Source: Bacillota bacterium (GTDB lineage Bacteria; Bacillota; Clostridia; Lachnospirales; Cellulosilyticaceae). Taken from it: a DNA stretch of 27,183 bases. Where the stretch lies: positions 1 through 27,183 of the forward strand of contig JAEWMQ010000090.1 of NCBI GenBank assembly GCA_023393125.1, given 5' to 3'. A model generated the notes under the pieces. That model ran no database searches, was not told the origin of the DNA, and saw nothing but the letters and a program-made list of their open reading frames with translations. The position numbers and the translations under genes were made by a program. Numbering within the stretch: position 1 is the stretch's first letter; every line of letters begins with the position of its first letter. Shown in pieces: positions 9,545 through 15,898 of this stretch.

Positions 9545-9574
9545 GAAAAAAAAGAAATGCCCTGCCATTTCTTT
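9545..9574 (-). terminator. Terminator after the BceS-type kinase gene
   Basis: A perfect 9-bp stem (AAAGAAATG / CATTTCTTT) with a 6-base loop is followed on the minus strand by a run of eight T. It lies 40 bases past the kinase stop codon and splits the Bce module into a regulator-kinase unit and a transporter unit. Confidence 0.9.
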
Positions 9575-9614
9575 GGCTTACATTTCTTTTTCAAACATGA
9601 CATTTTTGTAAGTT

Positions 9615-10625
9615 CTATAGTTCTCTATTTTTGTGGAAACCTAAAGTAACTGTTGTTCCCTTTCCAATCGTTGAAGTTACTTCTAAGCTATGTGAGAGTC
9701 TAGTTGTCACCTGCTTGCAAAGATATAATCCTATACCTGTGGACTTCTTATCCATTCTACCGTTATAGCCCGTAAAACCTCGCTCACAAATTCTAGGTAA
9801 ATCTTCCGAGCTAATGCCAATACCTGTATCCTTAATCATAAGCCTTGTTTCTTTCTCAGTATCTTTTACTGAAATAGTAATACTTCCTGCTTGTGTATAC
9901 TTTAAGCTATTTGATAAAATTTGCTCGATTACAAAACTAATCCATTTCTCATCTGTTAATACCGTTTCTTCAAAAGGCTCTAACTGGAGTGTTAACTTCT
10001 TTCCAATAAAACTCATGGCGTATTTCTTAACAGCTTGTCTTACAATATCTTGAAGTGCATAGGGCTTTAATACCAAGTCTGAAGAAATACTCTCTAACCT
10101 TAAATACTGAAGCACCATTTCCACATATTGTTCTATTTTAAAAAGCTCTGTTTCTAGCATATAACCGTTTTGTTTTTCTTTGTGTTCTAGTAAAAGCTTC
10201 ATAGCTGCAATAGGTGTTTTAATTTGATGTGCCCATAAGGTGTAATAATTCGTTAGTTCTGTTTTTTGTTCACCTAATTGCATTTTTGCCGCTTGCTGAT
10301 TATTATAAAGTGCTTGTAAAATCTCTTGATAGGTTTCTTCAATAAGATTTTTAGATAAAGGTAGCTGTTCTAATGAAATCGTCCTATTTTCATAGACATT
10401 TAATAAAGCATAGTATTTCTTAGTATATTTTTGATAATCCCATAAGCAAACAACAATGCCTATAAATCCAAAAACATAAGTACTATATAAAATAGGCTCC
10501 ATAGGAATCTTAGATAATGCTGCCACCACGCAGTAAAGGAACATTAATACTAAATAAAATACTATCCTCCTAATATGATCTTTTAACCATAAAAAAGCTA
10601 AGTCCCCTAAACTCTTTTTCTTCAT
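9615..10625 (-). CDS. bceS: BceS-type intramembrane-sensing histidine kinase
   Basis: This 336-residue kinase has two membrane helices (about residues 18-37 and 43-62) joined by only a few external residues and no periplasmic sensor domain, the mark of BceS-like kinases that sense through their ABC transporter. The phospho-acceptor is His133 in WAHQIKTPIAAMK, the QIKTP form typical of this group. The ATPase region follows with an N-box (EQILSNSLKY), G1 box DTGIGI and G2 region STGIGLYLCK. The ATG has an AAGGAGAG site, and the gene lies 17 bases behind bceR on the same transcript. It should phosphorylate BceR when the BceAB transporter is engaged by a peptide antibiotic. All catalytic motifs are intact. 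Function within the Bce family is firm; the inducer is not known. Confidence 0.93.
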   Translation of the reverse strand: MKKKSLGDLAFLWLKDHIRRIVFYLVLMFLYCVVAALSKIPMEPILYSTYVFGFIGIVVCLWDYQKYTKKYYALLNVYENRTISLEQLPLSKNLIEETYQEILQALYNNQQAAKMQLGEQKTELTNYYTLWAHQIKTPIAAMKLLLEHKEKQNGYMLETELFKIEQYVEMVLQYLRLESISSDLVLKPYALQDIVRQAVKKYAMSFIGKKLTLQLEPFEETVLTDEKWISFVIEQILSNSLKYTQAGSITISVKDTEKETRLMIKDTGIGISSEDLPRICERGFTGYNGRMDKKSTGIGLYLCKQVTTRLSHSLEVTSTIGKGTTVTLGFHKNREL

Positions 10626-10642
10626 CTAAGCTCTCCTTTTCT

Positions 10643-11323
10643 TCACTCTTCATTCTCCAAAATATATCCCATCCCTTTTTTAGTTGTAATGAAATCTGTT
10701 AAGCCTACTTCTTCTAATTTTTTGCGAACTCTCCCCATGTTAACAGTTAAAGTATTGTCATCTATGAAATAATCTGTATCCCAAAGTTTCTTCATGATTT
10801 CTTCCCTAGGTACAACCTTCCCCTTATTATCAAATAGAATTTGAAGCATTAAAAATTCATTTTTTGTTAGTTTAATTTTGTTATTGCCTGAAACAAGTGT
10901 GGCATCAGCCAAATTTAAAATAACGCCCCTATGCTCTAGCTCTGTACATTCTTCTATAAAGTCATAAGTTCTTCTAAGCATAGCTTGCACTTTAGCTGCA
11001 AGCACCTCTAACTCAAAAGGTTTCGTTATAAAATCATCTGCTCCCATGTTCATAGCCATAACAATATTCATGCTATCACCTGCTGACGATAAAAAGATGA
11101 TGGGTACTTTAGATTTTTTTCTTATCTCCGTGCACCAATAATACCCATTAAAAAAAGGTAAGCCGATATCCATAAGTACTAGATGCGCCCCTATAGTCAA
11201 AAACTCCTCCGTTACTTGAGTAAAATCTCTTATTTGATGAACTTCATATCCCCACTTCATCAAATGTTTTGCTACTTCTTCACTAATGACTCTATCATCT
11301 TCAACAATTAGTATCTTATACAT
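10643..11323 (-). CDS. bceR: BceR-type OmpR-family response regulator
   Basis: This 226-residue regulator has an N-terminal receiver domain with the acidic pair Asp9/Asp10, phospho-acceptor Asp52 (LVLMDIGLP) and the conserved Lys in TKPFELEVL. A C-terminal winged-helix DNA-binding domain ends in TTKKGMGYILENEE, with the recognition-helix region DDNTLTVNMGRVRKKL. This ordering and the NMGRVRKKLE segment match BceR-like regulators. It starts with ATG, has a promoter at 11361-11388, and heads the regulator-kinase unit. It is expected to switch on the bceAB genes immediately downstream. Divergent mntP lies across a 245-base region. Confidence 0.93.
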   Translation of the reverse strand: MYKILIVEDDRVISEEVAKHLMKWGYEVHQIRDFTQVTEEFLTIGAHLVLMDIGLPFFNGYYWCTEIRKKSKVPIIFLSSAGDSMNIVMAMNMGADDFITKPFELEVLAAKVQAMLRRTYDFIEECTELEHRGVILNLADATLVSGNNKIKLTKNEFLMLQILFDNKGKVVPREEIMKKLWDTDYFIDDNTLTVNMGRVRKKLEEVGLTDFITTKKGMGYILENEE

Positions 11324-11360
11324 CCTCTCACCTCACTAATAGGCTCTTGTTTATTTTTAT

Positions 11361-11388
11361 ATTATATACTTACTTTCTACTCTTGCAA
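11361..11388 (-). promoter_or_regulatory. Sigma-A type promoter of bceRS
   Basis: On the minus strand TTGCAA (-35, 11383-11388) and a perfect TATAAT (-10, 11361-11366) are separated by 16 bases. The expected start of transcription is about 30 bases before the bceR ATG. Confidence 0.75.
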
Positions 11389-11416
11389 ATTTATATACAT
11401 GTTATTAACCCTTTTT

Positions 11417-11434
11417 ATTATTTCATGAAATAAT
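11417..11434. promoter_or_regulatory. 18-bp perfect palindrome, candidate operator
   Basis: ATTATTTCATGAAATAAT reads the same on both strands. It lies between the divergent bceR and mntP promoters, 28 bases from one -35 and 15 bases upstream of the other, where a dimeric regulator of either gene could bind. The regulator is unknown. Confidence 0.45.
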
Positions 11435-11449
11435 TTCTGTGTAACTATC

Positions 11450-11478
11450 TTGCTTACTTAAAAGAATAATGTTAAAAT
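11450..11478 (+). promoter_or_regulatory. Candidate mntP promoter
   Basis: TTGCTT (11450-11455) and TAAAAT (11473-11478) lie 17 bases apart on the plus strand and would give an 80-90 base leader. No yybP-ykoY manganese riboswitch signature is visible in that leader. The match is moderate in AT-rich DNA. Confidence 0.45.
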
Positions 11479-11568
11479 TCAATCTCATTCTAGTCATTCT
11501 TATATGTATGAATCATTTTTATAGCACATACACTATATCAGTATTGGATTACTTAAAAGGAGCTTCTT

Positions 11569-12126
11569 ATGAATTTACTTGAATTATTTATTTTAGCAAT
11601 AGGTTTATCTATGGACGCCTTTGCTGTGGCTATCTCAAAAGGCTTATCTATGAAAAAAATGTCCTTTAAAAATGCTATTACTATTGGACTTTACTTTGGT
11701 ATCTTCCAAGCTGGAATGCCTCTCATTGGTTATTTCCTAGGGACTCAATTTGAAGATAAGATTACTGCCTTTGACCACTGGATTGCTTTTTTCCTTCTTG
11801 GCTTTATTGGTATTAATATGATTAGAGAAGCTTTATCTCCTGATGATGAGGAAGATGAAGACAATGCCTCTTTAAGCTTTAAAACCATGTCAGTATTAGC
11901 TATTGCCACAAGTATTGATGCCCTTGCAGTAGGTGTGACCTTTGCCTTTTTTAAGGTTAACATTATTCCTGCTGTATCATTTATCGGTATTGTCACTTTT
12001 GCCCTATCTATCCTTGGTGTAAAAATAGGAAATGTGTTCGGTAGCAAATACAAATCAAAAGCTGAACTTGTTGGTGGACTTATCCTAATTGGTATGGGAA
12101 TTAAGATTTTACTGTCTCATTTATAA
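11569..12126 (+). CDS. mntP: Manganese efflux pump MntP
   Basis: This 185-residue membrane protein of the MntP (DUF204) family has six hydrophobic helices formed by two related halves. Each half carries the family's acidic membrane motif: SMDAFAVAISKG with Asp16 and SIDALAVGVTFAF with Asp117. Family members export Mn2+ from the cytoplasm and protect against manganese overload. A short acidic loop (PDDEEDEDN, residues 91-99) separates the halves. The start ATG has an AAAAGGAG site 6 bases upstream. The gene is a single transcription unit, divergent from bceR, with a candidate promoter at 11450-11478 and a hairpin 40 bases past its stop. Length matches the family norm. Regulation by a manganese-sensing repressor is plausible, but no recognised site was found. 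Confidence 0.95.
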   Translation: MNLLELFILAIGLSMDAFAVAISKGLSMKKMSFKNAITIGLYFGIFQAGMPLIGYFLGTQFEDKITAFDHWIAFFLLGFIGINMIREALSPDDEEDEDNASLSFKTMSVLAIATSIDALAVGVTFAFFKVNIIPAVSFIGIVTFALSILGVKIGNVFGSKYKSKAELVGGLILIGMGIKILLSHL

Positions 12127-12165
12127 AAAACAACTTATTAAAATCCAATTGCTCGGATATAAGAT

Positions 12166-12202
12166 ATAGCCTAAGGTCTCAGGTATGAGATACTTAGGCT
12201 AT
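12166..12202 (+). terminator. Hairpin after mntP
   Basis: Perfect 10-bp outer arms (ATAGCCTAAG / CTTAGGCTAT) enclose a second TCTCA / TGAGA stem, making a very stable hairpin just after mntP. The plus-strand tail (TAGTAAACTATTTGTTTG) is only moderately T-rich, so it may act as a terminator or as an mRNA-stabilising end. It could also protect against read-through from the minus strand. Confidence 0.6.
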
Positions 12203-12318
12203 TAGTAAACTATTTGTTTGGATTAAAATTATGCCATAATACTTACTTTTTTATCTTTTAAGACGTATCTTTTACATTTGTTTTTGAAAAAGGTAAACTC
12301 TTTTAAGGTCTTCTCTTA

Positions 12319-12876
12319 TTACTCAGTAACGCCTTCATCTGGGAAAGATGTCGGTAAAGAAATAGTAACATAACGACCCCCAAAAAAGTAAAAGTACCAA
12401 TCCTTAGTTATTTCATAAGGTTCAGAAAGGGAATCTATTCCTAAACCATTATATGTAATACCAGTTTCATAGTGTGTACCAGATTCTTTTGTAAATTGAA
12501 CTAATATCTTATCAGGCTCCTCTGAATCGATAGAGGACTGTATATGTTCAAATTTAAATTCTCTTAATATTTTTTGAATCTTATTAAGCAAAACTGGATT
12601 ACTTAATACATCTTCTGAAATATATCCTTCACTACACCATGTGTATGGCGGAAGTTTAGTATACTCTAATACCACCTCATTAAATAATGCTTCATTTTCT
12701 TTGAATATCCTTTCCATATCATTTTTCATTTTTAAAGCATGAGCAGGTTTTGTTTTATAATTCTCCCATGGCATAGAGATTTCTGTGTATTTAGCTAGAT
12801 AGAAGACTAGAATCATAAATAAAAGAGGACTAACTAATATAATCCATTTTATGCGTAAAAGAATTCCTCTTTTCAC
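12319..12876 (-). CDS. Membrane-anchored protein of unknown function
   Basis: This 185-residue protein has a short basic N-terminus (MKRGILLRIK) and one membrane helix at about residues 11-28 (WIILVSPLLFMILVFYLA). A hydrophilic domain follows that should lie outside the cell. No catalytic motif, lipobox or sorting signal is seen, and there is one Cys (in the TWCSEG segment). The start is GTG with AGGAG about 9 bases upstream. The domain has alternating polar/aromatic stretches toward the C-terminus (DWYFYFFGGRYVTISL), suggesting a beta-rich fold. It lies directly downstream, on the same strand, of a decayed metallopeptidase remnant, so it may once have been part of an operon with a secreted protease. 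I do not recognise the family. Confidence 0.65.
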   Translation of the reverse strand: MKRGILLRIKWIILVSPLLFMILVFYLAKYTEISMPWENYKTKPAHALKMKNDMERIFKENEALFNEVVLEYTKLPPYTWCSEGYISEDVLSNPVLLNKIQKILREFKFEHIQSSIDSEEPDKILVQFTKESGTHYETGITYNGLGIDSLSEPYEITKDWYFYFFGGRYVTISLPTSFPDEGVTE

Positions 12877-12905
12877 CGTATCAAACTCCTTCTTATATAC
12901 TTATT

Positions 12906-13121
12906 TTAATTAGTAAATAGGTTGGTATCAGGATATGCATCCCATAAACCTAACAATGGCCCATTTCATGAGTAGTAACTGACATTGGCTGTCCAAAATC
13001 CCCAATACCTATCGCAATAACGTTACACATTTTTATACATTAGTTTCCGTGCTTACTCATTAAATCTATAATAGCATTCTACCGTATCACCATCTTTATC
13101 TATGTCGAAACCTGTGACGAC
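12906..13121 (-). pseudogene. Remnant of a zinc metallopeptidase gene
   Basis: No intact frame exists, but conceptual translation of the minus strand gives pieces that fit one metallopeptidase. A stop-bounded piece reads GDFGQPMSVTTHEMGHC, with the zinc-binding HExxH motif at 12956-12970. It runs into a stop, and one frame-shift later the sequence reads LGLWDAYPDTNLFTN and ends at 12906. HEMGH followed by LGLWDAYP is the pattern expected around the active site of many secreted zinc proteases. A preceding piece in another frame reads FDIDKDGDTVECYYRF. At least two frame changes and internal stops show decay. I consider it a dead fragment of a secreted metalloprotease; the exact family is unknown. 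Confidence 0.55.
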
Positions 13122-13245
13122 CTACAATTTTATTTGACTTTTAGGCCAAATCAAGATAGGAATTGTACTACGCTCAGAGCATTTATCTCAAAAAGGTTTA
13201 TCCTATTTTTTCATACAAACAAAGTCTATCATTTTCCCTTACTTT

Positions 13246-13254
13246 TGTTATACT
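13246..13254 (+). promoter_or_regulatory. Extended -10 promoter of the TPR-Cys/DUF5685 operon
   Basis: TGTTATACT is an extended -10 element (TG, one base, TATACT) about 38 bases before the first start codon of the plus-strand operon. No good -35 is visible, which extended -10 promoters tolerate. Confidence 0.5.
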
Positions 13255-13291
13255 AATAATATATAAAATCGATTATAGGGAGTGATGTTCA

Positions 13292-13690
13292 TTGCATACT
13301 TTTGAAGAAATTCAAACACTTATTTCAAACAATGATTTAGTATCTGCTGAAAACAGTTTAAATACCCTTAGTGAAAAATCTGCAAGATGGCATTATTTAT
13401 ACAGTCTTATTGCGCTAAAAAAATCTTGGTTTGACTCTGCTCTTTCTCATTTAGAAACAGCTATTAGTCTTGCTCCGAACGAAACACTTTATGTAGAAAC
13501 AAAAGCTGCTCTGATGAGTCGTCATCATGGTTATAGCGATGATTATTATCATAGACCAAGACGCAGACGTAATGACTGTGGTTGTTGCTGTTGCCTCGAT
13601 GATTGTTGTTGCCAATTTGACTGCTGTGATTTAATCTGCCTAGATACTTGCTGTGAATGTATGGGCGGCGACTTAATCAGCTGTATTTAA
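13292..13690 (+). CDS. Small TPR-like protein with a cysteine-rich C-terminal tail
   Basis: This 132-residue protein has two parts. Residues 1-75 are helical and look like about two TPR repeats (LVSAENSLNTLSEKSARWHYLYSL, shown here only as a span at 16-39, and SWFDSALSHLETAISLAP at 45-62), suggesting a protein-binding scaffold. Residues 76-93 are a His/Tyr/Arg linker (RPRRRR). The last 37 residues hold 15 Cys in clusters (CGCCCC, CCC, CC, CC, CEC) ending in CMGGDLISCI, which looks like a metal- or cluster-binding, or lipid-modifiable, tail. The start is TTG with a GGGAG site 8-9 bases upstream; no other start fits the frame. It is the first gene of a three-gene operon, 12 bases before the DUF5685-like gene. 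From memory, similar Cys-rich tails occur on TPR or J-domain proteins beside DUF5685 genes in Clostridia; function is unknown. Confidence 0.8.
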   Translation: MHTFEEIQTLISNNDLVSAENSLNTLSEKSARWHYLYSLIALKKSWFDSALSHLETAISLAPNETLYVETKAALMSRHHGYSDDYYHRPRRRRNDCGCCCCLDDCCCQFDCCDLICLDTCCECMGGDLISCI

Positions 13691-13702
13691 AAGGAGTCTT
13701 AT

Positions 13703-14608
13703 ATGTTTGGTTATGTCACTCCATTAAAAGATGAACTTAAAATCAGAGAATACGAAGAATTTAAAAGCTACTATTGCGGCTTATGCTTTCATATCAAAAA
13801 ACATTTTGGGAATCTGCCTCGAATGATTTTAAACTATGATATGACGTTCCTCGCTCTACTTTTAGATAGCTTAAATCCTACAGAAACCTTTCCAACTTCA
13901 AAGGTTTGTATGACTAATCCTATTAAAAAGAAGCCTGTTTTACTTGATAATCAGGCTCTTTTCTATGCAGCAGCTATGAATGTAGCACTTGTTTATTTTA
14001 AGCTTTTAGATGATGAACATGATGATCATAGTTTAAAAAGTAAGACCCTTGCTACTATCTTAAAACCTTATAAAAGTAAATTTCCAACTTCTATGGATGA
14101 AATTTATAGCATCATCGAGAAAAATTTAAATAAGCTTACTTTATTAGAGGAAAACAAAAGTTTCTCTTCTATAGATGAGATTTCCGATCCTTTTAGTTTG
14201 ATAGTAGCTCATATTTTTAAAGATTATCCTTTCGAAATTGCAGAGGATAATGCCAGTACCCGTGAGCACCTCTTTAATTTCGGCTACTGCTTAGGGAAGT
14301 GGATTTATATTATTGATGCGCTTGATGACCTTAGAAAAGATATGGAGAAAAATAAGTTTAACCCTATAGACTTCCTCTATAATAAGGACGGGCTAAGCTT
14401 CGAGGAACTTTTCCCTAAAATTAAAGATCGTGTCAGCTTTACCTTACTTAATTGTGGTTCTTCAGTAAAAGAGTACTTAGAAAAGCTACCACTTCAAAGA
14501 AATGAAGCCATTCTTCATAATATCATTTCTCTTGGTATGATGGATAAGTATACGAAGGTGACACATAACTGTAACTGTAAAGATAAAAAGCAAAGGAGGA
14601 AGCGATAA
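13703..14608 (+). CDS. DUF5685-like protein with isoprenoid-synthase-like Asp motifs
   Basis: This 301-residue, mainly helical soluble protein matches what I remember of family DUF5685: an N-terminal FGYVTPLKDELKIREYEEF, then YCGLC (Cys25, Cys28). Function is unassigned. Two acidic motifs stand out: LLDDEHDDHS (residues 101-110) and DALDDLRKDMEKNKFNPI (205-222). Their order and spacing, and the second motif's resemblance to the phytoene/squalene synthase region ILRDVxEDxxxGRxYLP, suggest a distant relation to head-to-head prenyl synthases that bind Mg-diphosphate. This is my inference, not an established link. The C-terminus HNCNCKDKKQRRKR adds two Cys and a basic tail. The ATG has an AAAGGAG site. 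The stop codon overlaps the next start by one base (TAATG), so the two are translationally coupled. Confidence 0.8.
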   Translation: MFGYVTPLKDELKIREYEEFKSYYCGLCFHIKKHFGNLPRMILNYDMTFLALLLDSLNPTETFPTSKVCMTNPIKKKPVLLDNQALFYAAAMNVALVYFKLLDDEHDDHSLKSKTLATILKPYKSKFPTSMDEIYSIIEKNLNKLTLLEENKSFSSIDEISDPFSLIVAHIFKDYPFEIAEDNASTREHLFNFGYCLGKWIYIIDALDDLRKDMEKNKFNPIDFLYNKDGLSFEELFPKIKDRVSFTLLNCGSSVKEYLEKLPLQRNEAILHNIISLGMMDKYTKVTHNCNCKDKKQRRKR

Positions 14609-15171
14609 TGAAAGCAAGTTCTATTGCCTTCGGTGGTATTTTAACAGCTATAAGCGTTATTTTACTTTATCTAACGAGGTTGATTCCTACTAATACTCTA
14701 ACCCTTTTAGCACTTCTTTCCTTTATTCCTCCTATTGCTTTAATGGAAAAAGGATTAAAAATAGCCGTGCTAGTCTACATTTGCACAGCCATTAGTAGTT
14801 TCCTTTTTGCCCCCCTTAATATAAGTTTGCTTTATATCCTTCTCTTTGGGATTTACGGCATCATTAAAGGCTTTATTGAGCGTATGAATAGGCCTTTAAT
14901 AGAAGTAATACTTAAACTGGTATTTTTTAATATTGCCTTTTTAGTAACCTTCTTTTTGTTCAAAGGCCTACTAGGAATAGATTTTGAGAGTATATTTAAT
15001 AAATTCTTATCTTATTTTTCTCATGATCTACTTAATTCTACTTCTAAATTTGTTATCATCTACTTACTCTTCCAGCCAGCTTTTTTAATTTATGATTATG
15101 CTTTAACGCTTTTAGTAGGCTATTATGATGATTATATTAAAAAATATATTAAACAAGGCTTTACCAAATAA
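14608..15171 (+). CDS. Multi-pass membrane protein, third gene of the DUF5685 operon
   Basis: This 187-residue protein has about five or six membrane helices (roughly 5-25, 30-48, 50-85, 97-122, 145-165). The N-terminus (SSIAFGGILTAISVILLYL) resembles the first helix of ECF-transporter substrate-binding (S) components and of related small membrane proteins. No S-component ligand motif is clear and no ECF ATPase genes are nearby. AGGAGG lies 8 bases before the ATG, which overlaps the DUF5685 stop by one base. The tight coupling suggests it acts with that protein, for example as its membrane partner or as an importer or flippase for a product; this is inference. The C-terminal YYDDYIKKYIKQGF tail is amphipathic and charged. 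A bidirectional terminator follows. Confidence 0.75.
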   Translation: MKASSIAFGGILTAISVILLYLTRLIPTNTLTLLALLSFIPPIALMEKGLKIAVLVYICTAISSFLFAPLNISLLYILLFGIYGIIKGFIERMNRPLIEVILKLVFFNIAFLVTFFLFKGLLGIDFESIFNKFLSYFSHDLLNSTSKFVIIYLLFQPAFLIYDYALTLLVGYYDDYIKKYIKQGFTK

Positions 15172-15192
15172 AATTTGAATAATAATGCACAC

Positions 15193-15243
15193 CAAAAAGC
15201 GCTCACCACGCACATATACACAATACTTGGCAAGCGCTTTTTG
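15193..15243. terminator. Bidirectional terminator between convergent operons
   Basis: Perfect 11-bp arms (CAAAAAGCGCT at 15193-15203, AGCGCTTTTTG at 15233-15243) with a 29-base loop lie between convergent genes. The A-rich 5' arm and T-rich 3' arm give a T-run on either strand, so it can serve both the plus-strand operon and the minus-strand glycan operon. Confidence 0.7.
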
Positions 15244-15334
15244 ATAATTTCCTGATTATAAAGAAAAGCCGAGCTGAATCTATTTCTAACACTACGAATC
15301 CCTTTAAATAATAAATACCCATTAGTCTTATATC

Positions 15335-15898
15335 CTATCTCCAAGGCCTAATCTCTTCTTTTCTTACTAAGTAACTTTTTTCCGCCAATCTTGCCATAGG
15401 CATATCTGATAAGGAGTCTGAATAAAACGCTTTAATTGTCACCTGACCAAATCGTTCTTTAAATCGTCTTACTTTCTCTTCTCCTTTACAGTTAAGACCT
15501 ATTAGCTCTCCTGTTTGCTCGTTTACTTCCGAAGCTATCAGTTCCTTTACCTTTAAATGCTTACATATAGGCTCTAGTAAAAACCTTGGCGAAGCTGATA
15601 TAATGACATCTCTATTTTTCTCTCTTATCTCATACCAGTCCTTTATCTTTCTATAATAACTGGTCCAAAATATCTCTGTTTCTTCTTCTAAATTAATCTC
15701 CCTTAAAAAACATAAAAACTGTGATTTAAAATACACTATATCTTCTCTTTTTAAATAATACTTAATCCCAGATAGTGTTTGTTTAGGTACATATTTCATA
15801 AGTCTTGGATGCCTCATTAAACAAAATAAATAAAAATCTAATGTCGTATCTCCATCATATATAGTACCATCAAAATCAAATACCTCTACATACTCCAC
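15335..15898 (-). CDS. HAD-IB family phosphatase (SerB-like fold)
   Basis: This 187-residue HAD-superfamily phosphatase has motif I FDFDGTIYDGDTT with nucleophile and acid Asp (residues 8 and 10), motif II Ser in IISASPRF, a motif III Lys in the CKGEEKVRRFK region, and motif IV YSDSLSDMPMA. It belongs to the HAD-IB group. The start is GTG with AGGAG 8 bases upstream, inside the end of the preceding gene (13-base overlap). As last gene of an operon with a polyprenyl-phosphate phosphoribosyltransferase, it is a good candidate to remove the 5-phosphate from polyprenyl-phospho-phosphoribose, giving polyprenyl-phosphoryl-ribose. In mycobacteria a PAP2-type enzyme has been proposed for this step, so a HAD enzyme here would be a substitution. 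Substrate assignment is inference; the fold call is firm. Confidence 0.85.
   Translation of the reverse strand: MEYVEVFDFDGTIYDGDTTLDFYLFCLMRHPRLMKYVPKQTLSGIKYYLKREDIVYFKSQFLCFLREINLEEETEIFWTSYYRKIKDWYEIREKNRDVIISASPRFLLEPICKHLKVKELIASEVNEQTGELIGLNCKGEEKVRRFKERFGQVTIKAFYSDSLSDMPMARLAEKSYLVRKEEIRPWR

Noticed and set aside
11479..11568. yybP-ykoY manganese riboswitch before mntP
   Set aside because: The leader is AT-rich and lacks the conserved GGGGAGUA-type loops; only a promoter and a palindrome are visible.
11745..12053. 102-codon frame opposite mntP
   Set aside because: Shadow of a clear MntP gene on the other strand.
13281..13291. GTG/ATG start codons just upstream of the TPR-Cys gene
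   Set aside because: They are in other frames; the TTG at 13292 is the only start in frame with a well-spaced ribosome binding site.
15132..15344. 70-codon minus-strand frame overlapping the end of the HAD phosphatase gene
   Set aside because: It spans the bidirectional terminator and the end of a convergent gene, has no ribosome binding site of note and resembles no protein.
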